Assembly (NCBI RefSeq): GCF_001905345.1
Contig: NZ_LFBV01000003.1
Coordinates: 674,985-738,984, forward strand
DNA length: 64,000 bases
Source: Streptomyces uncialis
Lineage (GTDB): Bacteria; Actinomycetota; Actinomycetes; Streptomycetales; Streptomycetaceae
Direction of reading: 5' to 3'
The notes below the pieces were generated by a model that saw nothing but the letters and a program-made list of their open reading frames with translations, had not been told where the DNA came from and did not search any database. Shown one piece after another: positions 1 to 7,988 of this stretch. The stretch's first letter is position 1. Every line of letters starts with the position of its first letter. Made by a program: the position numbers and the translations under genes.

Positions 1-415
1 CGGCGTGCCGGACGAACGCGCGCTGTCGCTCGGCCACTTCGGGGTCGCGCCACAGGTCGCGGCCGTCGAGCCAGGGCGGGTCGAAGCGCTGGCCGTTCAT
101 CCAGACGGTGAGCAGCGAGGGCAGACAGAGCAGGCCGTGCCGGTCGGCGGTGCGGACCAGTTCCCGCAGCCGGTCGGTCATCAGCGGGTCGTGGCCGCCC
201 TCCTTGGGTTCGAAGTCGGCCCAGAAGACGAAGAACCGTACGGTGTCGATGCCGAGTTCGGCCATCCGGCGGAAGTCGGCGTCGACGCGGGCGCCGTCCC
301 AGTCCCGCCAGTAGCCGCAACCGGTGGGTGAGGGATGGTAGTTGACGCCGATGCTGAAGAAGGGGCGGCCGTCGCGGTGCGGGACGCCGTCGACAAGGGT
401 GACCTGGGTGTTCAC
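1..415 (-). CDS. Glycoside hydrolase (cellulase/GH5-like, TIM barrel), 3' part cut by window edge
   Basis: The first 138 residues are visible; the rest lies left of the window. The start is a GTG at 415 that overlaps the stop of the aminotransferase gene (GTGA), so it is the last visible gene of the operon. The N-terminus reads PFFSIGVNYHPS, then a conserved aromatic stretch (GYWRDW near residues 34-39) and MAELGIDTVRFFVFW near 51-65. This is the strand/helix pattern of clan GH-A glycoside hydrolases, where the substrate is threaded past 'I-G-x-N' and 'R-x-F' motifs. The catalytic glutamates would lie in the missing part. No signal peptide is seen, so it is probably cytoplasmic. In this setting it could trim or transfer a sugar on a small product; that is inference from the sugar genes upstream. 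Confidence 0.7.
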   Translation of the reverse strand, partial: MNTQVTLVDGVPHRDGRPFFSIGVNYHPSPTGCGYWRDWDGARVDADFRRMAELGIDTVRFFVFWADFEPKEGGHDPLMTDRLRELVRTADRHGLLCLPSLLTVWMNGQRFDPPWLDGRDLWRDPEVAERQRAFVRHA

Positions 416-1563
416 TCGGCCGGACGCCATGCGGCGCTCACCGCCTCGGCGACCCGCCTGACCTGCGGGCTGCCCATCCCGGCGTGCATGGGCAGGGAGA
501 GTTGCCGTTCCATGATGTCCTCGGTGACGGGCAGACTGCCGGGCCCCACGTCGTAGCGTTCGCGGTAGGCGGTGAAGAGGTGGGTCGGGGGGTAGTGGAC
601 GGCGGTCTGCACGCCCGAGGCGCGGAGTTGTTCGCGCAGCGCCTCGCGGTCGATGCCGGGGGGCAGCACCACGGGGAACAGATGGTGGGCGCCGTCCTCG
701 ACCGGCCGGTCGGCGTACGGCACGACGAGGCCGGGGAGCCCGGAGAGCCGTTCGCGGTACTCGCGGACGGCGGCGCGGCGGTGGGCCTGGGCGGCGGGGA
801 ACGCGTCGAGCTGGACGCGGCCGATGGCGCAGGCGATTTCGCCCGGGCGGTAGTTGAGTCCGAAGCCGTCGACGTCGTACAGGGCGGGTCCGCCGTGGTG
901 GCGGCGGTGGGCGCTGACGGTCAGGGCGTGGGAGCGCAGCCGCCGGACGGTCGCGCGCAGGGCGGGGTCCCGGGCGACGACCATGCCGCCTTCGCCCATG
1001 GCGAGGTTCTTGGTGGCGAAGAAGCTGTAGCAGCCGATGTCGCCGACGGTCCCGAGCATGCCCTGTGCGGTGGCGGTGGCGGGGGCGTGGGCGGCGTCCT
1101 CGATCAGGGCGAGTCCGTGGGCGCGGCACAGGGCGCCGAGGGCGGTGAGGTCGGCGGCGTGTCCCGCGTAGTGGACCGCGACGACGGCCCGGGTGCGGGG
1201 GGTGATCCTGCGGGCCACGTCGGCGGGGTCGATGCCGAGGTCGTGCGGGCCGTGGACCTCGGCGAAGACGGGGGTGGCGCCGGTCAGCGCGACGACGGCG
1301 GCCGTGGAGACGAAGGTGAGCGACGGCATCACCACCTCGTCGCCGGGGCCGAGCCCGAGGGCGAGGACCGCGAGGTGCAGGGCGGCGGTGCCGCTGCTGA
1401 CTGCGACGGCGTCCTCGACGCCGAGGGCGGCGGCGTACTTCCCCTCGAAGTCCTCGGTGACGGGACCGGAGGAGAGCCAGCCGGAGCGCAGGACCTCGGT
1501 GGCCGCCTCGATCTCGGCGTCCCCGAACACGGGCTGGTACAGCGGGATGTCGAAGCCGGTCAT
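412..1563 (-). CDS. DegT/DnrJ/EryC1/StrS-family PLP aminotransferase
   Basis: 383-residue PLP-dependent aminotransferase of the sugar-aminotransferase family, which transfers an amino group from Glu/Gln onto a keto-sugar nucleotide or cyclitol. Family marks: the N-terminal IPLYQPVFGDAEIEA, the cofactor loop SSGTAALHL near residues 57-64, the PLP-binding IEDAAHA (Asp156), and the Schiff-base lysine in FFATKNLAMGEGG (Lys185). The ATG start at 1563 overlaps the stop of the nucleotidyltransferase gene by ATGA. An in-frame extension upstream exists but is Arg/Pro-rich shadow sequence of the neighbouring gene, so it is rejected. It sits inside a nucleotide-sugar block, which supports an aminosugar role. 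The exact substrate cannot be told. Confidence 0.93.
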   Translation of the reverse strand: MTGFDIPLYQPVFGDAEIEAATEVLRSGWLSSGPVTEDFEGKYAAALGVEDAVAVSSGTAALHLAVLALGLGPGDEVVMPSLTFVSTAAVVALTGATPVFAEVHGPHDLGIDPADVARRITPRTRAVVAVHYAGHAADLTALGALCRAHGLALIEDAAHAPATATAQGMLGTVGDIGCYSFFATKNLAMGEGGMVVARDPALRATVRRLRSHALTVSAHRRHHGGPALYDVDGFGLNYRPGEIACAIGRVQLDAFPAAQAHRRAAVREYRERLSGLPGLVVPYADRPVEDGAHHLFPVVLPPGIDREALREQLRASGVQTAVHYPPTHLFTAYRERYDVGPGSLPVTEDIMERQLSLPMHAGMGSPQVRRVAEAVSAAWRPAE

Positions 1564-2330
1564 ACGCCGTGCACCTCCGGTCGGGACGCGGCCGGGCGGG
1601 CCGCGGTGTGGCGTTCGGCGGCCGGGGCGCCGCCCAGGTAGCGGGTGCGGTCGGCGCGCAGCGCCTCGGAGGCGAGGGCGAGCTGTTCGGGGGTGCCGAT
1701 GTCGCGCCATTCGCCGTCGTGGACATAGCCCTCGACGCGTTCGCCCTTGCCTCGGGCGTGTTCGAGGAGGGCGGGCATGTCGTACGGGCCGTGCGGGAGG
1801 TAGTCGAGGAGGGCGGGTTCCAGGACGTAGACGCCGCCGCTGACGAGATAGCTCAGCCGGGGTTTCTCCTGGAAGTCGGTGACGCGTTGCTCGTCGTCGA
1901 TCTCGACGACGCCGTGGGCGATGTCGGTGGCCTGGCGGCTGAGTGCGACGGTCGCGATGGCCTGCGATTTCTTGTGCCGGGTCCACAGGTCGGCGAAGTC
2001 GATGTCGGTGAGCAGGTCGGCGTTCATCACCAGGGTGGAGTCCTCGAACGGCGGTAGCAGGGCGAGGGGGCCCGCCGTGCCGAGGGGTTCGTCCTCGTGC
2101 CGGAAGTCGAGTTCCAGACCGGACCAGTGGTCGCCGCCGAAGGCGGCCCTGATGGTGTCGGCGCGGTAGCGGAGCGACAGGGTCACATGGGTGAAGCCGG
2201 CGCTCCTCAGCTGCGCCAGGATGATGTGCAGGATGGGTGTGCCGTCCACCGGCATAAGGGGTTTGGGGACGGTGAGGGTGGCGGGCCGTAGCCGGCGGCC
2301 CTCGCCGCCGGCCAGTACCACTGCTCTCAT
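1560..2330 (-). CDS. Sugar-1-phosphate nucleotidyltransferase
   Basis: 256-residue nucleotidyltransferase (RfbA/GalU/ManC superfamily) that makes an NDP-sugar from a sugar-1-phosphate and an NTP. The signature LAGGEGRRLRPATLTVPKP spans residues 6-24, and its Arg and Lys bind the triphosphate and sugar phosphate. LGTAGPL in the middle and MNADLLTDIDF (equivalent of the metal-binding 'GD' loop) follow. The last ~30 residues are Ala/Arg-rich and probably disordered. Overlaps the glycosyltransferase stop by ATGA and the aminotransferase start by ATGA, so it is translationally coupled on both sides. It probably supplies the activated sugar used by the other enzymes of this block. Nucleotide and sugar specificity are not predictable by eye. 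Confidence 0.92.
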   Translation of the reverse strand: MRAVVLAGGEGRRLRPATLTVPKPLMPVDGTPILHIILAQLRSAGFTHVTLSLRYRADTIRAAFGGDHWSGLELDFRHEDEPLGTAGPLALLPPFEDSTLVMNADLLTDIDFADLWTRHKKSQAIATVALSRQATDIAHGVVEIDDEQRVTDFQEKPRLSYLVSGGVYVLEPALLDYLPHGPYDMPALLEHARGKGERVEGYVHDGEWRDIGTPEQLALASEALRADRTRYLGGAPAAERHTAARPAASRPEVHGV

Positions 2331-3409
2331 CGGAGCCTCTCCGTCTTGCGGCGGGTGGCGATCAGCGTGCGGTAGACGGTGTCGACGCGGTCGGCGATCG
2401 CGTCCCATCCGAGTTCGCGGCGCACCCGGTCCTGGGCGTGGCGTCCCATGGCGTGCCGTTCGGCGGGGTGGGCGAGGAGCCGTCCCACGGCTTCGGCGAC
2501 GGGCCGGGGTGCGGGGTCCACGAGCAGTCCGTCGCGGCCGTGGTGAACCACCTCGCCGCTGCCGAGGAAGCGGGAGGCGACGACGGGTTTGCCGCAGGCC
2601 CACGCCTCCACATAGACGAGCGGGAAGATGTCGACGGTCGACGGGACGCACACCAGGTCGCAGGCGGCGAGCGCGCTGTGCTTGGTGTCCTCGTCGACCA
2701 TCCCGAGTTCCACGATCCGCGGGTCGGCGTGGCGGGCGAAGAGGGCGGCGCAGTCGTTGTCCCAGCGGGGGCCGAGGAACACGAAGCGGGTGTCCGGGTG
2801 CTGCGCCCAGATGCGGCGGGTCGCCTCCAGCAGGGTGACGTAGCCCTTGGAGCGCATCTTCCGGCCGAGGAACAGCACCATCGGTCCGTCGATACCGTGT
2901 GCGGCGCGGAATCCGTCCGGGTCGGCGGTGCCCGGGAGATGGGGTCCCTGGCCGACGATGTGCAGGGCGGACGCGGCGACCCCGGCGCCGTGCAGCATGT
3001 CGTGTTCGGCGGTGGACAGGGCGAACACGGCGTCGGCGGCGCGGCAGCCGTCCAGGACGGTCTCCCGGTCGGGCCATACCTCGGGGGCGGACGCGGGGGT
3101 GACGGCGAACGGCACTCCCCAGGCGCGGGCGAGGTCCAGTCCGGCGGCGATGTCCCTCGGGTGGAAGGCGTCCACGGCGTGGACGACGTCCGGGGGCACG
3201 GCCGCGTCGGGGGTGGCGGGCAGGGGTTCCACCCGTACGCCCGTCTCCTTCATGAAGCGGGCGGTGTCCTCGCCGACGGCGCCGGTCCAGATCCCGGTGT
3301 CCCAGCCGCGCCCGCCCATGGACGCGGCGAGGTGCTGGGTCATCAGTTCGGCGCCCGCGCGTCCGGGGAAGTAGCCGCGGTGGACGTACCGTACGCGCAC
3401 CCGGCTCAC
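2327..3409 (-). CDS. GT4-family glycosyltransferase
   Basis: 360-residue GT-B glycosyltransferase of family GT4. The N-terminal acceptor domain begins RVRYVHRGYFPGRAGAELM, with the glycine loop typical of GT4. The C-terminal donor domain has LFLGRKMRSKGYVTLLEA (phosphate-binding region) and the E-x7-E region VYVEAWACGKPVVAS followed by GRDGLLVDP, which hold the NDP-sugar. There is no membrane segment. The GTG start at 3409 overlaps the upstream epimerase stop by GTGA. It likely attaches the sugar made by the adjacent nucleotide-sugar genes to a small acceptor or glycan; the acceptor is unknown. The presence of a glycosyltransferase argues that the operon ends in a glycosylated product. Confidence 0.92.
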   Translation of the reverse strand: MSRVRVRYVHRGYFPGRAGAELMTQHLAASMGGRGWDTGIWTGAVGEDTARFMKETGVRVEPLPATPDAAVPPDVVHAVDAFHPRDIAAGLDLARAWGVPFAVTPASAPEVWPDRETVLDGCRAADAVFALSTAEHDMLHGAGVAASALHIVGQGPHLPGTADPDGFRAAHGIDGPMVLFLGRKMRSKGYVTLLEATRRIWAQHPDTRFVFLGPRWDNDCAALFARHADPRIVELGMVDEDTKHSALAACDLVCVPSTVDIFPLVYVEAWACGKPVVASRFLGSGEVVHHGRDGLLVDPAPRPVAEAVGRLLAHPAERHAMGRHAQDRVRRELGWDAIADRVDTVYRTLIATRRKTERLR

Positions 3410-4389
3410 GCTCCCGTTCCGCGCGCGGCGAGGTCCTCCGCGTACCAGGCGTGGGTGCGGCGCAGCCCTTCGCGCAGGTCCACGGCCGGCCGGTGTCCGG
3501 TGAGTTCCCGCAGCCGGGTCAGATCGGGCAGCCGCCGCTGGGGGGACAGCGGGGGCGCGGACCGGATGTCGAGTTCCGGATGGCGTCCGACGGTGTCGAA
3601 GGTGTGGCGGGCGAGGTCCTCGATGACGACCTCCTCCTCGTCGTTGCCGACGTTGACGAGCAGGGTCTCCTTGGTGGGCAGCGCGGTCAGCGCGACGATC
3701 GCCTCGACCGCGTCGGTCACGTAGCAGAACGCCCGGGTCTGGTCGGCGCCGTGGATCTCGAACGGGTCGGCGCCGCTGAGGAGCCGTTCGATGAACTGCG
3801 GGATCACATGGTCGTAGCCCATCCGGGGCCCGTACACATTGTGGAAGCGGACCATCCGCAGGGCGAAGCCGTGGGTGCGGGCGTACGTCCGGCAGAGCAC
3901 TTCGCCCGTGATCTTGCTGAAGCCGTACGAGGAGCGGGACACCGTGGGGTCCGGCATCAGCAGCGGTACGTCCTCGGTGGTGGGCACGGGCGCGGCCCCG
4001 GCCTCCACGCTCCCGGCGTACGCCTCGCTGGAGGAGGCGAAGCAGAGGGTGGCCCCGCTCAGTCCGGCGAACCAGTCGAGGAGGTGGATGGTGGTGAGCA
4101 GATTGGTGCGCAGCACCCGGCGGGGGTCGTCGTTGGAGTGGACGACGCCCACGACCGCGGCCAGGTGGTAGACCTCGGAGTAGTCGTCGGCGAGGAGTCC
4201 GGGCGGTACGGGTGTCGTCAGGTCGTGCTCGACGAGGGTGACCCGGCCGAGCAGTTCGGACAGCTGGGCGTCGGAGCGGCCCCGGCTGAAGTCGTCGAGG
4301 AGGGTGACGTCGCAGCTGTCGGCGAGCCTGCGGGCCAGATGCAGTCCGATGAAGCCCGCGCCGCCGGTGATCAGGATCTTCTTACGCAC
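3406..4389 (-). CDS. NAD-dependent nucleotide-sugar epimerase/dehydratase
   Basis: 327-residue extended short-chain dehydrogenase acting on an NDP-sugar. The NAD-binding ITGGAGFIGLHLARRL lies at residues 7-22, and the catalytic Ser/Tyr/Lys set is visible as SSEAYAG and SYGFSKITGE (YxxxK). HNVYGPRMGYDHVIPQFIERLL is the substrate-binding stretch typical of UDP-glucose 4-epimerase or UDP-glucuronate decarboxylase relatives. GTG start at 4389, overlapping the stop of the dehydrogenase gene by 8 bp. With a sugar dehydrogenase immediately upstream, decarboxylation or epimerisation of a UDP-uronic acid is a reasonable guess, but the assignment between epimerase, decarboxylase and dehydratase is open. 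Confidence 0.92.
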   Translation of the reverse strand: MRKKILITGGAGFIGLHLARRLADSCDVTLLDDFSRGRSDAQLSELLGRVTLVEHDLTTPVPPGLLADDYSEVYHLAAVVGVVHSNDDPRRVLRTNLLTTIHLLDWFAGLSGATLCFASSSEAYAGSVEAGAAPVPTTEDVPLLMPDPTVSRSSYGFSKITGEVLCRTYARTHGFALRMVRFHNVYGPRMGYDHVIPQFIERLLSGADPFEIHGADQTRAFCYVTDAVEAIVALTALPTKETLLVNVGNDEEEVVIEDLARHTFDTVGRHPELDIRSAPPLSPQRRLPDLTRLRELTGHRPAVDLREGLRRTHAWYAEDLAARGTGA

Positions 4390-5686
4390 GACCGAGCCTC
4401 ATCGCCTTCGTCGAGGACGGGAGGACCCGCCAGGTGTCGTAGACCACCGCGGGCGCCGCCATCCGGGCGACGAGGCCGTCGGCGTCGAGGTCGCCGTACC
4501 GGACGTGGTCGTTGAGGAGGATCACCGCGTGGGAGCCGGTGAATCCCTCCGTGATGCCGGTGACCTTCACACCGAGGGCTTCGATGCGCTCGGGGGGCAC
4601 CACGAAGTCATGGCCGACGATCTCCCCGACCCGGCCCCTCAGATACTCCAGCAGCGGCTCGTACGGGGCGCCCCGCAGGTCGTCGGTCTCGGGGCGGCCC
4701 TTGTAGGCGAACCCGGAGAGCAGCACCCTGGCGGTGGCCGGGTCCTGGCCCTGGTCGCGCAGTGCGGCGAGGACGCGTTCCCCGACGAGACGCGGCATGG
4801 ACTCGTTGAGGGTGCGGGCCGCGGTCACCAGGTCGGGGGTGTGGTCGTGCCCGGCGACCGAGTAGCGCAGCAGATAGGGGTCCTTGGTGAGGCAGCTGCC
4901 GCCGACGAAGCCGGGCTTGTGGATGGTGGGCCTCGGATAGTCCTGGTTGGCGGAGCCGATGACCTCCATCGCGTCGAGGCCCAGCTTCTCGGCGATCAGG
5001 GCGACCTCGTTGCCGAAGCCGTAGATGAGGTCGGTGTGGCAGTTGCAGACCAGCTTGATCAGTTCGGCGGTCTCCAGCGACGAGACCTGCACGACCTCGT
5101 CGGTGAGGGTGCCGAAGAGGTCCGCCGCGCGCTTGGTGGCCTCGTCGGTCAGTCCGCCGACGATCTGCGGCAGCGACAGGATCTCCGCGAGTGCCTGGCC
5201 CTGGATGGTGCGTTCCGGGCAGAAGGCGAGCAGCGGTTCGGGGGTGCGGCGGCCGAGGATGGGCAGCACCAGACCGCGTGAGGTGCCGACCGGTACGGTG
5301 CTGCGCACGATGACCACGGTGGTGTCGTCGATGCCGTCCGCGATCGACTCGGTGGCCGACCGCAGATGGCTGAGATCGGGTGTGGTGCCGCCCGTCTCGA
5401 TGGGGGTGCCGACACAGATGATGACGACGGGCGGCAGGGCCGCCCCGTCGATGTCGGAGGTGACGGCGAAGGTCCCCGCGCCGACCCCTTCCGCGACGGC
5501 CTCGGCGACCCCGGGCTCCGCGAGCCGGAGTTCGCCCCGGGCGAGTTCGCCCGCCACGGCCGGATTCCGCTCGTAGCCGAGTACACGCCTGCCGGTGGTC
5601 AGCAGGGCGGCGGCGAGTGTGACGCCGACGTAGCCCAGCCCGACGACGCAGATGTCGAAGTCCTCGTACGACCTGCGCGATTGCAT
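4382..5686 (-). CDS. Nucleotide-sugar 6-dehydrogenase (UDP-ManNAc/UDP-Glc dehydrogenase family)
   Basis: 434-residue dehydrogenase that oxidises C6 of an NDP-sugar to the uronic acid in two NAD-dependent steps. The Rossmann motif VVGLGYVGVTLA begins at residue 14. The catalytic cysteine lies in GGSCLTKDPYLL (Cys265) and the conserved lysine in ELIKL (Lys211). The CPERTIQGQALAE segment near 156-169 is the form seen in UDP-N-acetylmannosamine dehydrogenases (WecC-type) rather than in UDP-glucose dehydrogenases, so an N-acetylated sugar is favoured. Clear ribosome-binding site (GGGAGA, 8 nt before ATG 5686). It follows the creatininase gene after 55 bp. Confidence 0.93.
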   Translation of the reverse strand: MQSRRSYEDFDICVVGLGYVGVTLAAALLTTGRRVLGYERNPAVAGELARGELRLAEPGVAEAVAEGVGAGTFAVTSDIDGAALPPVVIICVGTPIETGGTTPDLSHLRSATESIADGIDDTTVVIVRSTVPVGTSRGLVLPILGRRTPEPLLAFCPERTIQGQALAEILSLPQIVGGLTDEATKRAADLFGTLTDEVVQVSSLETAELIKLVCNCHTDLIYGFGNEVALIAEKLGLDAMEVIGSANQDYPRPTIHKPGFVGGSCLTKDPYLLRYSVAGHDHTPDLVTAARTLNESMPRLVGERVLAALRDQGQDPATARVLLSGFAYKGRPETDDLRGAPYEPLLEYLRGRVGEIVGHDFVVPPERIEALGVKVTGITEGFTGSHAVILLNDHVRYGDLDADGLVARMAAPAVVYDTWRVLPSSTKAMRLGRA

Positions 5687-5741
5687 GGATCATCTCCCTG
5701 GGTACGGCTCGGTCATGGTCGGGTGCGGCGACGCCGTGCGT

Positions 5742-6524
5742 TCACGGTCCGCCCGGCGCGGGCACCGACGGCTTCTCCAGGGTCTGGAGGCCGCCGTCCA
5801 CCAGATGCCAGAAGAGGCTCTCCCCCAGTTCGGCCGAGGCGCCGGTGGTGGAGGACAGGACCCCCTGGTGCGAGATCGCCGCCTCGTCCACGGGGTGCCG
5901 GTACACCCCCGCCGCGGGCGGACTGGGGTTGACGGGGCGTTCCGGGCGGACCACGTCCGGCCGCAGGTACATCATCAGACTGGTCTCGGTGACCCCGGCG
6001 TGTTCCGCGTGCCACCCCGGGAACGCGGGGAGGTGCTCACCGAGCCAGCCGTCGGTCACCAGGCTCCACCAGCTGAACGCGACCACCTCGGTCGCGGGGA
6101 ACAGGGTGCCCGGCGCACAGCCGTCGAGCGCCTCGAACAGCAGGCCCTCGTTCTCGTAGTGCCCGTTGACGACGACGAGCCGCGCGGGCCGCAGCCGGGC
6201 GAGGGAACGCAGCGCGTCGGTCAGATAGTCGATGAACGCGGCGCCGCCGATATGGACGGTGCCCGGGAAGTGCAGTCCGCCGCCGCTGTGCGGCAGCGAC
6301 CGGGCGGACAGCGGCTGACCGGGCAGCGCGAGTCCGCCGGTCTCCGCCGCCAGCTGCCGCGCCAGCGCGTCGGGGATGTCCATGTCGACCGACAGCGGAA
6401 GGTGCGGTCCGTGCTGTTCCAGACCGCCCACCGGCCAGACGAGGGTGGCGCCGCGGACCCGGTCGGGCACTTCGGGGCTGGTCAGATCACCGTACCGGGG
6501 TACGTTCGTCGCGCGTTGCCGCAT
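5742..6524 (-). CDS. Creatininase-family amidohydrolase
   Basis: 260-residue metal-dependent amidohydrolase of the creatininase fold. The metal-binding block GGLEQHGPHLPLSVDMD (residues 33-49) supplies Glu36, His38 and Asp47. A second block is NGHYENEG and a third is HAEHAGVTETSLM. NGHYEN, rather than NGHGGN, is the form I associate with true creatininases; formamide deformylases and the mycofactocin protein MftE usually have the latter. That hints at opening of a cyclic amide. Chosen start is ATG 6524, which overlaps the flavoprotein gene by 38 bp; later starts would remove the first strand. Cytoplasmic. Its placement with a dihydroorotate-dehydrogenase-like enzyme suggests successive steps on a small N-heterocycle, which is inference. 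Confidence 0.88.
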   Translation of the reverse strand: MRQRATNVPRYGDLTSPEVPDRVRGATLVWPVGGLEQHGPHLPLSVDMDIPDALARQLAAETGGLALPGQPLSARSLPHSGGGLHFPGTVHIGGAAFIDYLTDALRSLARLRPARLVVVNGHYENEGLLFEALDGCAPGTLFPATEVVAFSWWSLVTDGWLGEHLPAFPGWHAEHAGVTETSLMMYLRPDVVRPERPVNPSPPAAGVYRHPVDEAAISHQGVLSSTTGASAELGESLFWHLVDGGLQTLEKPSVPAPGGP

Positions 6525-7446
6525 CGCTCTCCTCTCCTGTCCTGGTGACGCTGCGCCCCACCACGTCCGCGACCGTGCCGCCGCGGGCGGCCAGCCAGCG
6601 GTCGAAGCCCTCGCGGATCTCAAGGAACGTGGTGTGCATCCGGGTGTGCAGCGCCGTGTACACCTGGACGGCGTCGGCGCCCACGCTGAGGTACTCCGCC
6701 ACATCGGCGGCGTCCCGTACCCCGCCGCTGCCGAGCACCGGGACACGGAGTCCGGCGCGGCGCAGTGCGTAGATCTCGGCGAGGACCAGCGGTTTGATCC
6801 CCGGCCCCGAGTAGCCGAACGCCCCGCCGAGGGTCACTTCCCCGGTATCCGCGTCGACCGCGAGCCCGGCGATGGTGTCGCTGAGGGTGATGGCGTCCGC
6901 GCCGGCGGCCAGGGCGGCGTCGATGCGTTCCCGGGAGTGTTCCCCGATGGCCAGTTTGACGCTGATGGGTACGGGGGTGACCCGGCGCACCGCACGGGTG
7001 TACGCGGCGACGCGCTCGGGGGTGTCGTGCAGTCCGTCGGCTTCGTTGAGGCAGGAGATGCCGAGTTCCAGGGCGGGGCTGCCCGCGTCGGTCACCCGTG
7101 CGGCGAGGGCCGCGAGTTCTTCGGGTGAGTCGGCGTGCACGGAGGCGATGACGGGGAGCGCGTCGTCCGCGAATCTGCGGAGCATCGCGCACCATTCGTC
7201 GATCCCGCGCCGGGAGTAGGTGGTGCTGTTGAGCATTCCGGTGGGCAGCCGCAGCAGTCGTTCCTGCCCGGACGGTCCGGGGCTCGGGTGGATGGTCTTG
7301 GTGACGACGGCGCCCGCGCCGGCGTCGAGCAGCCTGCGGATGTTGCGCTCCTGGTCGGTGAGCAGACCCGAGCCGACGACGACGGGCGAGGAGAGCCGCA
7401 GCCCGAGGACACGCACCGCGGCCGGTCCGTCCGGGGCGGCACTCAC
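6487..7446 (-). CDS. Dihydroorotate-dehydrogenase-like FMN oxidoreductase
   Basis: 319-residue FMN TIM-barrel enzyme related to class 1 dihydroorotate dehydrogenase and to the PreA subunit of dihydropyrimidine dehydrogenase. Motifs in order: GSGLLTDQERNIRRLLDAGAG (FMN-side first strand), LPTGMLNSTTYSRRG, LGISCLNEADG (family NISCPN loop with Pro replaced by Leu), PISVKLAIGE (FMN-contacting Lys), ADAITLSDTIAGL, and VLGSGGVRDAADVAEYLSVGADAVQVYTAL (FMN phosphate site). No partner iron-sulfur subunit is present nearby. A housekeeping pyrD role is unlikely: the gene is in a sugar/nucleoside operon and the substrate loop is altered. GTG start at 7446, overlapping the preceding stop by GTGA. Confidence 0.88.
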   Translation of the reverse strand: MSAAPDGPAAVRVLGLRLSSPVVVGSGLLTDQERNIRRLLDAGAGAVVTKTIHPSPGPSGQERLLRLPTGMLNSTTYSRRGIDEWCAMLRRFADDALPVIASVHADSPEELAALAARVTDAGSPALELGISCLNEADGLHDTPERVAAYTRAVRRVTPVPISVKLAIGEHSRERIDAALAAGADAITLSDTIAGLAVDADTGEVTLGGAFGYSGPGIKPLVLAEIYALRRAGLRVPVLGSGGVRDAADVAEYLSVGADAVQVYTALHTRMHTTFLEIREGFDRWLAARGGTVADVVGRSVTRTGEESDAATRDERTPVR

Positions 7447-7988
7447 TTGGTCATCACGACCTCACGTCCCAGTTTGTCGATCAGCCGGAGCAGTTCCACC
7501 GGGTCGCGGTGGGCGACGGCCAGGTCGAGGACGGTGACGTCGGCGACCGACGGCAGCCCGCGCAGCAGATGGCTGGCGTTCGCGGCGAGCGGCGCGGGGG
7601 TCACCACGACGATGGGCTTGCCCAGCGCGGAGGCCCAGCCGAGTTCGACATGGGTGCCGTCGGTGCGCATGAGGTCCCCGTCGCCGTCGACCGGCAGCAC
7701 GGGCACGAACACATCGCAGCGGCGCATCCAGCCGAGGTCGCGCACACTGACCTGGTCCGGGGTGAACAGGGGGGTGTCCTCGCCGAACTTCTCCGCGACA
7801 TGGGCGGAGAACACGGTGGCGCCCACCGCGGTGACCCTGCCGATGATGCCGCTGATGGCGTCCTGCAACGGGGTGTGGAACCCGTCGTCGCGGATGGCGT
7901 GCTGGATGGGGCCGCCGACGAAGACCTTGACCCCGGTCAGGTCGATGCCGTCCGTCTCGTCGACGCCGACCCGTGTGGTGTCACTCAT
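7443..7988 (-). CDS. Nucleoside 2-deoxyribosyltransferase-like protein
   Basis: 181-residue protein of the nucleoside 2-deoxyribosyltransferase superfamily, which cleaves or exchanges N-glycosidic bonds of (deoxy)nucleosides or nucleotides. The fold marks are VFVGGPIQHA near residue 22 (phosphate/sugar loop), then CDVFVPVLP and GTHVELGWASALGKPIVVV. The Glu in THVELG is the position of the catalytic nucleophile in this family. Relatives in nucleoside-antibiotic clusters hydrolyse CMP-type nucleotides, so base release from a nucleotide is one possible job. Coupled by ATGA to the aldehyde dehydrogenase upstream and by GTGA to the flavoprotein downstream. Substrate unknown. Confidence 0.85.
   Translation of the reverse strand: MSDTTRVGVDETDGIDLTGVKVFVGGPIQHAIRDDGFHTPLQDAISGIIGRVTAVGATVFSAHVAEKFGEDTPLFTPDQVSVRDLGWMRRCDVFVPVLPVDGDGDLMRTDGTHVELGWASALGKPIVVVTPAPLAANASHLLRGLPSVADVTVLDLAVAHRDPVELLRLIDKLGREVVMTK

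Noticed and set aside
6487..7446. Housekeeping dihydroorotate dehydrogenase (pyrD)
   Set aside because: Wrong context for pyrimidine synthesis, and the active-site loop differs (ISCLNE instead of NISCPN).
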